This document shows positions 15,390 to 23,935 of a stretch of 64,000 bases of DNA, piece by piece. The position numbers were made by a program, and so were the translations under genes. Source of the stretch: CBDUXP01 sp965371225 [NCBI: uncultured bacterium]. Lineage in GTDB: Bacteria; Abyssobacteria; SURF-5; CBDUXP01. The notes below the pieces were generated by a model that saw only the letters and a list, made by a program, of their open reading frames with translations, did no database searches and was not told the DNA's origin. Location of the stretch: NCBI GenBank assembly GCA_965371225.1, contig CBDUXP010000011.1:25607-89606 (forward strand). Reading direction: 5' to 3'. Position 1 is the stretch's first letter, and each line of letters starts with the position of its first letter.

Positions 15390-18300
15390 ATGCGGTGCGC
15401 GAACTGCCGGCACGATAATCAGGCGGAATCGCGGTTCTGCGCAGAGTGCGGGCAACCGCTCGCCCCCACGTGTCCTGCGTGCGGCGCCGAGTGTGAAGCG
15501 GGCGCGAAGTTCTGCACCGCCTGCGGGGCGCCGATGGCCGCCGCGGGCGCGGCCCCGCCCACGCGCGCCTTGCCCGCCGTGCCTCCGCACTTGGCCGCGA
15601 AGATTCGCGACGCGCGCAGTAGCCTCGACAGCGAACCGCGCACGGTCACGATTCTGTTCGTCGACACGGTGAGTTCCATGGCCGCCACGGACGGGCTGGA
15701 GTTGGAGGAGGTGCACCGCGCAGTGCGGGACCAGAGCCAGCTCATGGCCGACGCGGTGCACGAGTACGAAGGGACCGTGCTGCAATTTCTCGGGGACGGC
15801 CTCATGGCCGCGTTCGGGGCCCCCATCGCGCACGAGGACAGCGCCCGCCGCGCCGTCGCCGCCGCCCTCAGCATGCGCGACCGGCTCGCCGCCCACGCGG
15901 AGACGCTGCGCACCACGGGGGGGCCGACGCTGCAGTACCGCATCGGCCTGAACACGGGACCAGTCATTGTCGGGGGCGTGGGCGACGACCTGTCCATGGA
16001 ATACACGGCGGTGGGGGACACGGTGAACCTGGCGGCGCGCATGGAGCAAACGGCCGAGCCCGGCACCATTTACGTCACCGAACACACGCGGCACCAGGCG
16101 GAGGGCTACTTTGAGTTTCACGATCTGGGCGCGCTCGACGTGAAGGGAAAGGCCGAGCCGGTGCCCGCCCATCAAGTGGTGCGCGAGCTGCGCGCGCGCA
16201 CGCGCTTTGACCTGGCGCAGCAGCGCGGCCTGACCCCGCTGGTCGGCCGGGACACGGAGCTGGCGACGCTGGGCAGCTACTTCGGCAATGTGCGGGACGG
16301 GGCGGGGCAGGTGGTGTCGATCGTCGGGGAGGCGGGCATCGGCAAGTCCCGGCTGCTGATGGAATTCCGCGAGAGTCTTGGAGATGCATCGCACACGTGG
16401 CTCCAGGGCCAGTGCATCACGTACGGGAAAACGATTCCCTACACGCCCATCGTCGGCGTGCTGAAGGCCGGCTTTGCCATCGCGGATGGGGACTCCGAGG
16501 AGCAGATCGTCGCGAAGGTCACGGAGGCCACCGCCGGGTGGGACGCGGCCGCCCGCGATCTGGCGCCGTACCTGCGCTTCCTGCTGGCGGTGGATCCGGG
16601 CGATGCGCACGTGGCGCAGATGGACCCGATGGAACGGCGTGTCGGCATCCTGGAGGCCATTCGTGCCAGCGTCGAGCAGGCCAGCCGCGGCGGGCCGCTG
16701 GTGGTGGCCATCGAGGACTTGCACTGGATCGACGAGCGCTCCGAGGAGGCGTTGTTCTCGCTGGTTGACGTGGTGGCCGGCCTCCCGGTGCTGCTCTTGC
16801 TCACCTACCGGCCAGGGTACACGACCACGATTCCCGACCGCGCGTACGTGAGCCGCATCGGCGTGCGCGCCCTCAGCCAGGAGGGCGCCATCGCGCTCGC
16901 GCGCAACGCGCTGGTGTGTCCCGATCTCTCAGGGCAATTGTGCACCCGGCTCGTCGCCAAGGCTGAGGGCAATCCGTTTTTCATCGAGGAGGTGCTGTTG
17001 CATCTCACCGAGCTGGGCGCGCTGGAGCGGACGAACGGCTCGTTCGCGCTGAAGCGGCCCCTGTCAACGGACGACGTGCCCGACACGGTCGAGGAGGTGA
17101 TCCGCGCGCGGATGGATCGCTTGGAGACCCCCGCTCGCGAGACGCTGCAAGTGGCGGCGGTCATCGGCCGGGAGTTCGCCAGTCGCCTCCTGGCGCGCAT
17201 CAGCGAGTTGGGCCAAGACGTGCGGGGCGAACTGGACGCGCTGCAGGCCGTGGAACTCATCCTGCGCAAGGGCTACTTCCCCGAGCTGGAATACATGTTC
17301 AAGCACGCGCTCACGTGCGACGTGGCCTACCAGAGCCTCCTGTCCCAGCGGCGGCGCGCACTGCACCGCCTGATCGCCGCCGCCGTCGAGGAGTTGTACG
17401 CGGACCGGCTGTCCGAGCAGTACGGCACGCTGGCGCACCATTGGCACGAGGGCCAGGACTGGGAGAAGGCGCTGCACTACCTGCCACTCGCGGCCGCGCA
17501 GGCGGCGGCGCGCTACGCGAACCAGGACGCGTTGGACTACTACGATCGCGCGTTGGAAGTCTGCGACCGCTTGGGGACCGTGCCCGGCGAGGTACGCCGA
17601 TCGCTGCATAGCCAAAAGGCGCTCCTGCAGTGGGTCATCGCGGATATGGCGGGCGCAAGCGCCAGTTACCGGACGGTACTCGAGCTCGCACGGGAGGACG
17701 GGGACCGGGCGGCCGAGGGCGAAGCCATGGCCCAAATGGGACATAGCTTGCTGTGGGGCCATGTGTTCGACGAGGCGGAGGAGGCGGCCATCGGTGCACT
17801 AGCCATCGCCGACGAGCTACAGGACGACGCCGTGCGGGCCGGCGCGTTCGCAACCCTCGGGGACCTTAAGCTCCTCTGCGGGGACGCGGTCGGCGGCCAG
17901 GAGGTGACCGCCGAGGCGGTGCACTGGAGCCAGGTCAGCGGACGGGACGACTGGTTGGCCTTCAGCGCGGGATTCATGAACCTCGGGCACAACTGGCAGG
18001 GCGAGTTCGAGACGGCGCTCCAGGGATACGACGCGATCATCACGGGGAGTGTCGCGGCGGTGTCCGTGCTCAGCAACCTCAGCAACCACTGGCAGCGGAC
18101 GTTGCCGCTTGCGGGAATGGGGCGCTACACGGAGGCCGCGGCCGCATGCCACGCGATCATTGCACGCTGCCTGCGCTTGGGCGACATATTCTTCCTGACC
18201 CGCGGGTGGAACACGCTCGGCTGGATCCACAACGATTTGTATGACTGGGAGCGGGGCTCGGACTACAACAGGCGCTGCCTCCGGCTGGCCGAGGAGAAAC

Positions 18301-18878
18301 TGCCGGACGCCGAAATCATGTCCAACGCGCAACTCAACCTAGGCGATGCGGCCCTCGGCGTGTGGGACTACGCCGCGGCGGAAGCGCTCATCCAGCCGAT
18401 CTATGACGCACTCCCCGAATATCACGAATGGATGAAGTGGCGGTACAGCCAACACTGTTTCCATTCCCTCGGGGAGGTGCGGCTCGCCCAAGGACAGTAC
18501 GAGCGCGCGTTGGAGCTGGCCGACGCCTGCCTGGCCCTGGCCGAATCGACGCGATCTCGCAAGAACATTGTGAAAGCTCGGCGGCTGCGGGGACAGTTGT
18601 TCGCGGTGGAAGGGGCGCCGGAGGAGGCCGAGGCCGAGTTTCACGCCGCGCTGGAGATCGCCCGGCCGCTGGGCAATCCGCCACAACTCTGGAAGACGTT
18701 CCACGCGCTCGGCGACCTGCACGCGCAGCGCGGCAAGCAGAGCAATGCGCGTGCGGCGTTTGCCGAGGCGTTGGCCGTCATCGAGCAGACGGCCGCCGGG
18801 CTGGACGACGCGGACCTGAAGGCGACGTTCCTCGCTGCGCCCGAAGTGGCGGCCATCGGCCGCGCGGCCACCGGCTGA
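15390..18878 (+). CDS. Double zinc-ribbon, class III nucleotide cyclase, AAA-type NTPase and TPR regulator
   Basis: 1162 residues. Two zinc ribbons (C3/C6/C17/C20 and C28/C31/C42/C45) lead into one class III cyclase domain (about 85-265) with metal-binding aspartates D92 (LFVDTVS) and D136 (LGDGLMAAFG) and transition-state residues N213 and R217 (GDTVNLAARM). Next comes a STAND/MalT-like NTPase with Walker A GEAGIGKS (313-320) and Walker B-type VVAIEDLHWID near 435. The C-terminal 450 residues are TPR-like helical repeats. A single cyclase domain with all catalytic residues should homodimerise to make cAMP or cGMP; the NTPase-TPR part probably senses a ligand or protein partner. Confidence 0.9.
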   Translation: MRCANCRHDNQAESRFCAECGQPLAPTCPACGAECEAGAKFCTACGAPMAAAGAAPPTRALPAVPPHLAAKIRDARSSLDSEPRTVTILFVDTVSSMAATDGLELEEVHRAVRDQSQLMADAVHEYEGTVLQFLGDGLMAAFGAPIAHEDSARRAVAAALSMRDRLAAHAETLRTTGGPTLQYRIGLNTGPVIVGGVGDDLSMEYTAVGDTVNLAARMEQTAEPGTIYVTEHTRHQAEGYFEFHDLGALDVKGKAEPVPAHQVVRELRARTRFDLAQQRGLTPLVGRDTELATLGSYFGNVRDGAGQVVSIVGEAGIGKSRLLMEFRESLGDASHTWLQGQCITYGKTIPYTPIVGVLKAGFAIADGDSEEQIVAKVTEATAGWDAAARDLAPYLRFLLAVDPGDAHVAQMDPMERRVGILEAIRASVEQASRGGPLVVAIEDLHWIDERSEEALFSLVDVVAGLPVLLLLTYRPGYTTTIPDRAYVSRIGVRALSQEGAIALARNALVCPDLSGQLCTRLVAKAEGNPFFIEEVLLHLTELGALERTNGSFALKRPLSTDDVPDTVEEVIRARMDRLETPARETLQVAAVIGREFASRLLARISELGQDVRGELDALQAVELILRKGYFPELEYMFKHALTCDVAYQSLLSQRRRALHRLIAAAVEELYADRLSEQYGTLAHHWHEGQDWEKALHYLPLAAAQAAARYANQDALDYYDRALEVCDRLGTVPGEVRRSLHSQKALLQWVIADMAGASASYRTVLELAREDGDRAAEGEAMAQMGHSLLWGHVFDEAEEAAIGALAIADELQDDAVRAGAFATLGDLKLLCGDAVGGQEVTAEAVHWSQVSGRDDWLAFSAGFMNLGHNWQGEFETALQGYDAIITGSVAAVSVLSNLSNHWQRTLPLAGMGRYTEAAAACHAIIARCLRLGDIFFLTRGWNTLGWIHNDLYDWERGSDYNRRCLRLAEEKLPDAEIMSNAQLNLGDAALGVWDYAAAEALIQPIYDALPEYHEWMKWRYSQHCFHSLGEVRLAQGQYERALELADACLALAESTRSRKNIVKARRLRGQLFAVEGAPEEAEAEFHAALEIARPLGNPPQLWKTFHALGDLHAQRGKQSNARAAFAEALAVIEQTAAGLDDADLKATFLAAPEVAAIGRAATG

Positions 18879-18927
18879 CCGGGCCGGGCACGTGGAACCA
18901 ACGGCACCGACAAGAAGGACGGATAAC

Positions 18928-19728
18928 ATGACGACAGCGACGCAATTCGTCGAGGTGAACGGGACACACCTCCACGTCCAGGAAACCGGTGCCGGCCGCG
19001 CGGTCGTGTTCATCCACGGGGCCACCGGGAACCTCAACGGGTGGGAGCCGCAGGTGGCGGCCTTCGCCGAACACTTCCGCGTGGTGCGATACGACCTCCG
19101 CGGCTACGGGCAGTCCGATGTGCCGACCGAGGCGCCCTACTCACACGCCGACGACCTGAAGGCGCTGCTCGATCACCAGAGTATCGACCGGGTGGCCGTG
19201 GTCGGCCTGTCGCTTGGCGGCCGGATCGCCATCGACTTCGCCACCGCCTACCCGGATTCGGTCTGGGCGCTCGTGCCCGTCGGTGCTCGCATGAGCGGAG
19301 TGCCCATGGACCCGGACATGACGGCGCTGCTGATGCAGATTACCGCGGCATTCCACCAGGACGGGCTGGAGGCCGCGCGCGAGATCTGGTTCGCCTCGCC
19401 CGTATTCGCCGGCGTCCGCCGCCGCCCCGCCGTGGCGGAGACCATGCGGGGCATCGTGAGCGCGTACTCCGGCTGGCACTTGCGGAACGTGGATCCGGAG
19501 CAGGAGTTGGACCCGCCCGCCGCGCAACGGTTAGCGGAGATCGGCGCGCCTACGCTCGCGGTGGTCGGCGCGGAGGAGCTGCCGGGGAACATGGCGGTGG
19601 CGGACCTGCTCGTGCAGCAGGTGCCCGGCGCGCGCAAGCACGTCATCGCGAATGCCGGCCACATCTCCAACATGGAAGAGCCGGAGGCCTTCAACGCCGC
19701 CGTCCTCGCCTTTCTCCAAGGGCTCTGA
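18928..19728 (+). CDS. Alpha/beta-fold hydrolase
   Basis: 266 residues. Oxyanion motif FIHGATGN (28-35), nucleophile elbow GLSLGG with S95 and catalytic H245 (NAGHISNMEEP) are present. At the position of the acid residue, where relatives usually have GxxD, this protein reads VVGAEELPGN, so a glutamate (E216 or E217) would have to serve. The overall pattern matches haloperoxidase/3-oxoadipate-lactonase-type hydrolases; the substrate is unknown. ATG 18928 follows GAAGGACGG and lies 49 bases after the cyclase gene, so cotranscription is possible. Confidence 0.87.
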   Translation: MTTATQFVEVNGTHLHVQETGAGRAVVFIHGATGNLNGWEPQVAAFAEHFRVVRYDLRGYGQSDVPTEAPYSHADDLKALLDHQSIDRVAVVGLSLGGRIAIDFATAYPDSVWALVPVGARMSGVPMDPDMTALLMQITAAFHQDGLEAAREIWFASPVFAGVRRRPAVAETMRGIVSAYSGWHLRNVDPEQELDPPAAQRLAEIGAPTLAVVGAEELPGNMAVADLLVQQVPGARKHVIANAGHISNMEEPEAFNAAVLAFLQGL

Positions 19729-19907
19729 CCGCCGCGCGCGCCCCGGCTCCCTTTTGACCTGCCCGGGTGTGCGAGACCCTACGTTAGGAACACGTCCCGC
19801 GCCAGGAGGACGGGAGCGACGCCGCGCGCGCTCAGCCGTCGGGCGCGGCTCGCGGGGTGCGTCCCGGGCGGAAAGTGGGCGGGATTGTGGTGGGAGTGCC
19901 GGCGGCG

Positions 19908-20528
19908 TTACTTGTAGGACACGTAGGAGCCCGCCACCTTGTCGTGCCAGGCTTGGCCTTCGTTGTCGAACGCCTGCCAGATGAATCCCAACGCGCAGAC
20001 CCACCCGGAGATGGTGCCCTTGAAAATTTCGCGCAGGATGATGCGGCCGAAGCCCAACACCTCACCCGTTTCCTGCAGCACCATGATGCCGCACATGCGC
20101 TTGCCCAGGGTCTGGCCCGTCGTCCCCTGCAGATAGATGGCGTTGAAACACCAGATCCCAAAGGCGATCAGGTAGCCGAGCATGCCGATCAAGGTGTAGG
20201 CCGGCGGCAATTCCTGACCCTGTGAGATGTACGAGGCGCCCATGATACCCGCGGCGATGCCCAGCACCATGACCGGCAGCATCAGGAGCAGGTAGTCCAG
20301 CATGTACGCCCCGAGCCGGATCCAGAAACTGGCTACGGCCCCGACCGGCGCCGTCATATCGGTCGCGGGAGCCGACGCCATGGCGGCGGTGGGCGCGGCA
20401 AACCCGGCGCCCGCCGCGGCGAGGACCGGTGCCCCGGGCGGCATGGACACGTTAAAAGCGGTCGAGCAGTGCGGACAGCTGCTGAGGTGTTCGTTGACCA
20501 GCTTGCCGCAGTCGGTGCATTTCTTCAT
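19908..20528 (-). CDS. RDD-family membrane protein with N-terminal zinc ribbon
   Basis: 206 residues. A zinc ribbon (C4, C7, C18, C21) is followed by an Ala/Pro-rich linker and an RDD domain with three membrane segments. The RDD motif appears as FWIRLGAYMLDYLLL, with Asp in helix 1, and the second signature is QGTTGQTLGKRMCGIMV. RDD proteins are poorly characterised; some act as sodium/proton exchangers or compatible-solute transport factors. The pairing of a ribbon with RDD is common in bacteria. Function is not assigned. Confidence 0.85.
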   Translation of the reverse strand: MKKCTDCGKLVNEHLSSCPHCSTAFNVSMPPGAPVLAAAGAGFAAPTAAMASAPATDMTAPVGAVASFWIRLGAYMLDYLLLMLPVMVLGIAAGIMGASYISQGQELPPAYTLIGMLGYLIAFGIWCFNAIYLQGTTGQTLGKRMCGIMVLQETGEVLGFGRIILREIFKGTISGWVCALGFIWQAFDNEGQAWHDKVAGSYVSYK

Positions 20529-20868
20529 GACGTTCCGTCTCCTCCGCGTACGAACGCGGGCGCGCCGCTCTCCCGTCCGGTTCCCACCAGGCGTCGACGC
20601 GCTCTCAAAACCGGCACCATTCTATCATATTTCCCAGTTTTAGCGAAATCCGCGTTTATGCTATATGTGATAATTAAGCTCAGACATGAACCGGCCTGCC
20701 TAACCCGGTAGCCACATTACGCAAGATGCACGCCTGGATTTTCACTACGTAGTGGTTCCAAATAGTCACCGACTGATAGTCAGCTACGTGCACCCGCGTG
20801 TCGCGGAACCCCGCCCAACCCGCGTGCGGGGGGAGTACGATACGGGCGTCACCGGAGGAGGTGCGCGG
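20529..20868. other. Divergent intergenic region with an AT-rich promoter island
   Basis: No gene seen. Bases 20618-20690 are clearly AT-rich. A TATGAT hexamer for the leftward RDD gene lies at 20624-20629 (minus strand), and TATGCT/TATATG-like sequence for rightward transcription is around 20657-20668. Closer to the PPOX gene a TACGAT at 20836-20841 and the ribosome site GGAGGAGG are present. No terminator-like hairpin was found. Confidence 0.5.
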
Positions 20869-21318
20869 ATGGCAAACGTAGAGACGGCAAGCACGATCTT
20901 TGACGAGGCGCGGGACATCGCTCGCGGAAGCATGTGGGCGTACCTGGCGACCAGTCGCGGCGGGCAGGCCACGGTGCGCCCCGTACATCCCATCTGGGAG
21001 GGCGACACGCTGTGGGTCGCGACCGGCGCGGACAGTCCCAAGGTGCGGCACGTCCGCGCCAACCCCCGGGTCGAACTGTTCTGGCATCTGACCGATGCGG
21101 TGCGCCACCTGACGGTGACGGGCACGGCCGCATGCATCGACGCGCCCGCGGAGAAGCACCGCCTGTGGGACCTGTTCGACTATGACCTCAGCGCGTACTG
21201 GCCGGACGGGGCGGACAGCGAGCAGTACCTTCTGCTGCATATCCAACCCACGCGCGTCGAATGCTCGAGCCTGGTGGAAATGGGCAGCGGCATCCCCGCC
21301 CGCGTTTGGCGCGCGTAA
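20869..21318 (+). CDS. PPOX-class (pyridoxamine-oxidase fold) protein
   Basis: 149 residues from ATG 20869, preceded by GGAGGAGGTG. The split-barrel pattern is clear: WAYLATSRGGQATVRPVHPIWEGDTLWVAT, then SPKVRHVRANPRVELFW and a TVTGTAACID strand. Cofactor may be FMN or F420. It differs from the other PPOX protein in the window (7787-8188), so they are not recent duplicates. The stop at 21318 is two bases before the GTG start of the lipoprotein gene, so the two are an operon. Confidence 0.83.
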   Translation: MANVETASTIFDEARDIARGSMWAYLATSRGGQATVRPVHPIWEGDTLWVATGADSPKVRHVRANPRVELFWHLTDAVRHLTVTGTAACIDAPAEKHRLWDLFDYDLSAYWPDGADSEQYLLLHIQPTRVECSSLVEMGSGIPARVWRA

Positions 21319-21320
21319 CC

Positions 21321-23438
21321 GTGTCCGCCGGCGCGCGGCGGTTGCGCGCGGCGGGGCGAGGACTTCCCGGAGGGTTGGCGGTTCTGGCTCTGCTGGGCGC
21401 CGTTGGCTGCGGCCTGTCTCCTCCACCCCCGCGCGCCCCTGCGTCGGAGTCGACGGTACCCTGGACGCTGCCCGCAGGCGAGCCGCGAGCCAGCTTCGCG
21501 CTGCCGGAGGTGCCCGGCACGGTTCCGCTGGACGTGTCCGACACGAATCTCCCTGCCCATCGGTGGGTTCGCCTCCAGGGGCCCATTGTCGATGCGTGGG
21601 TGGTGTCCGACCGCACGCTCGACGCGTCCAGTCCCGCCCGATTCCGGGCCGATCTGTTGCAGGAGCTCGGTGTCCCCGCGGAGGGGACCGCAACCCCCGC
21701 ACAGGCAGAAGCCGCGGCGGTGGCCATCTATCAATTCGTCATCTGGAACATGCAGGCCGGTGGTGCGGAGCCGCCGCGGACGTTCCCGGAACTCGCGGTC
21801 TCGCCCCTGGAAGTGGCCACCTTGCCGGCCGGAGTGGAGCCGCGGGAGTTGTGGAACACCCACTTGCCGGGGCAACTGCTGGGCAGTGGCTACGGTTCAT
21901 GCTCCCGGCAGAGCAGCGTCATCGGACAGTTGGCCGTAGCGGTCGGCCTGTCCGCGCGGTCGCGGCAGTTCCGGCGCCCCGGGCGGCCGAGCGAAGGGCA
22001 CACTGGCGTGGAAGTGGCCTACGCGGGCCGGTGGCGATTTTTCGATCCGTACTACCAGATGACGTTTCGCGGCGTCGACGGCTTCGTGGCCGACTTTGCC
22101 ACGGTACGCACCAACATTCCGGACGTGGCGCACCGCGCCGCGACCGATGGGACCGGGCCCATGGCGCAATCCGGGCGCGATGCGGCCGAGGCGTACAGTT
22201 GGCAGACGGTCACCGACCGCGCCACGTCCGGTCCCGATGACACCCCGTGGCTGCAGGCCCCGCCCCTCGGAGTGACGCTCGGGTCGGGCGATGACCTGGT
22301 GTTCTGGGAAGACGCGATCGGCCCGCCCGCGAACCCGGCGTTTGCGGAGCCGTACTCGTCCGTTCTTTTGCGACGCACCCTTGTGCCGGAAGGCGGGCTC
22401 CACGTCGCGGCGGACGCGCCCTGGACGCATTGCGTAAGCGCCCCGCTTCCCCCCGGGGCGCACCGGCTGCAGGTAGCCGGACGAAGCGATGCGCGGCGAT
22501 TGAGCGTGCAGGTGCATCTGCGTGGGATGGCCCCGGCGGCGGCGCGCCGACGGGACGTGTACGCGCCCTTGTTACGCGCGGAGTTGGAACTGTGGAAACG
22601 CACGCGGCCGGACGGCCCGTTGCAGCGGCTGCTGGATGTGGCAGGTGCGCGCGCAACGCCCGAGGCCCTGGCGGCGTGGTACGAGGCGCACGTGTACGGG
22701 CCGGCCATGGCCGAGCGCGGCCAGGTGCACGACACGTGGTGGGAGGTGTGGAACCACGACGGACGGGGCCCCTTCGCCGCCGACTTCGCCCTTCCCGAAA
22801 TGCTTCGGGGCGATATGGCATGGACGCTGCGCATCGTGACGCAGGGCGGAGCGGCCCACGTGGAGACGGTGCGGCTCGAGCAATGGTTGCAGGCCACGTC
22901 CAGTCTGGGCCCCTGGCCGCGGCCGGGGACGCAGGTCCTCCGCGTGCACGGTCGCGCCGTGGGGGCGGAGGTCCCGCGCCTGGACGTCGGGTGGCAGTCC
23001 GTGGCCGGCGAACCGGACGTCGACGAGTCCACCGTGACCGTCGGGCCTGCCGCGCCGGCCGACGGTTTGGGGTTTGTCATGTTGACCCTGCACGTGCGCG
23101 ACCGCGCGGGCACTCCGGTACGCGGGCACCCGGTCCACTTGGCGGTGGACCCGGCGGTGGGGAGCGCGGAACAGATTCCCGGCCCGCCCGGCGCGCCGTC
23201 CGATCCGTCGCCGCTCCTGTTTGCCGGGCGGAGCGATGCGGAGGGGCGGTTGTACGCACGCGTCACCAGCAGGGGCGCCCTGCGTGTTCCAGTCACGATC
23301 GCGCTGGGGCCATCCGCGCAGCCTTGGCGGACGGTGAAAGTCCCCTTCGCTTCAGCACCAACCGTGGAAGCGCCGCCCCGCGTCCTGCGCCCCCTGCCGA
23401 CCCATTTTGACGGGCCGCGCACCCCGCTGACAGGATAG
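21321..23438 (+). CDS. Lipoprotein with a transglutaminase-like (papain-fold) domain
   Basis: 705 residues from GTG 21321, two bases after the preceding stop. A short basic head and hydrophobic segment end in a lipobox-like LLGAVGC with C30 as the lipidation site. Residues 185-250 show the transglutaminase-core order Cys-His-Asp: C194 (GYGSCSRQS), H227 (SEGHTGVEV) and D242 (WRFFDPYY). The remaining 450 residues are beta-rich and include an immunoglobulin-like segment near 580-640 (LTLHVRDRAGTPVRGHPVHL). Such proteins may be cell-surface proteases or amidases or peptide-binding transglutaminase homologues. A surface location is inferred from the lipobox; the reaction is unknown. Confidence 0.75.
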   Translation: MSAGARRLRAAGRGLPGGLAVLALLGAVGCGLSPPPPRAPASESTVPWTLPAGEPRASFALPEVPGTVPLDVSDTNLPAHRWVRLQGPIVDAWVVSDRTLDASSPARFRADLLQELGVPAEGTATPAQAEAAAVAIYQFVIWNMQAGGAEPPRTFPELAVSPLEVATLPAGVEPRELWNTHLPGQLLGSGYGSCSRQSSVIGQLAVAVGLSARSRQFRRPGRPSEGHTGVEVAYAGRWRFFDPYYQMTFRGVDGFVADFATVRTNIPDVAHRAATDGTGPMAQSGRDAAEAYSWQTVTDRATSGPDDTPWLQAPPLGVTLGSGDDLVFWEDAIGPPANPAFAEPYSSVLLRRTLVPEGGLHVAADAPWTHCVSAPLPPGAHRLQVAGRSDARRLSVQVHLRGMAPAAARRRDVYAPLLRAELELWKRTRPDGPLQRLLDVAGARATPEALAAWYEAHVYGPAMAERGQVHDTWWEVWNHDGRGPFAADFALPEMLRGDMAWTLRIVTQGGAAHVETVRLEQWLQATSSLGPWPRPGTQVLRVHGRAVGAEVPRLDVGWQSVAGEPDVDESTVTVGPAAPADGLGFVMLTLHVRDRAGTPVRGHPVHLAVDPAVGSAEQIPGPPGAPSDPSPLLFAGRSDAEGRLYARVTSRGALRVPVTIALGPSAQPWRTVKVPFASAPTVEAPPRVLRPLPTHFDGPRTPLTG

Positions 23439-23474
23439 GCCGGTAGCAACGTCCGGGCTGCCGGGGAGGTTCAT

Positions 23475-23897
23475 ATGGAAACAGGCACGTGGGGATTCGA
23501 TCATCTAGTCATTCAGTGCGCCGACGTGGAGCGGTCGCTCACGTTTTACTGCGACGTGCTCGGCCTCGCGCCCGAGCGGGTGACCGAGTGGCGCGCAGGC
23601 GACGTGTTCTTTCCGTCCGTCCGGATCACCCCCACGGCCATCATCGACCTCTTCCCGGCCGGCGCCATGGCCGCGCCCGCCGATGCGTCCGATGCCGGGC
23701 AACGGCTGAACCACTATTGCCTGACGACGGACGCTCAACATGTCGAACCGTTGCTCGCCCGGCTCCGCGACGCCGGCGTGGACATCGAAGAAGGCCCCGT
23801 CACCCGCTGGGGCGCGCAGGGCGATGCTACTTCCGTCTACTTCAAAGACCCCGACGGCGTGCGGGTGGAAGTGCGCGCGTACGGCGGCAGCGCGTAA
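23475..23897 (+). CDS. VOC-superfamily (glyoxalase/dioxygenase fold) protein
   Basis: 140 residues with two beta-alpha-beta-beta-beta modules. Module 1 has GFDHLVIQCADVERSLTFY and module 2 has NHYCLTTD and YFKDPDGVRVEV. Potential metal ligands are H10 in the first strand, H76 in NHYCL and E136 in the last strand. Members include glyoxalases, ring-cleaving dioxygenases and antibiotic-resistance proteins; no substrate can be chosen. ATG 23475 follows GGGGAGG. Confidence 0.85.
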   Translation: METGTWGFDHLVIQCADVERSLTFYCDVLGLAPERVTEWRAGDVFFPSVRITPTAIIDLFPAGAMAAPADASDAGQRLNHYCLTTDAQHVEPLLARLRDAGVDIEEGPVTRWGAQGDATSVYFKDPDGVRVEVRAYGGSA

Positions 23898-23935
23898 GCA
23901 CCCGGCACCACGACTCACGTGGCGGCGAGCTTCCC

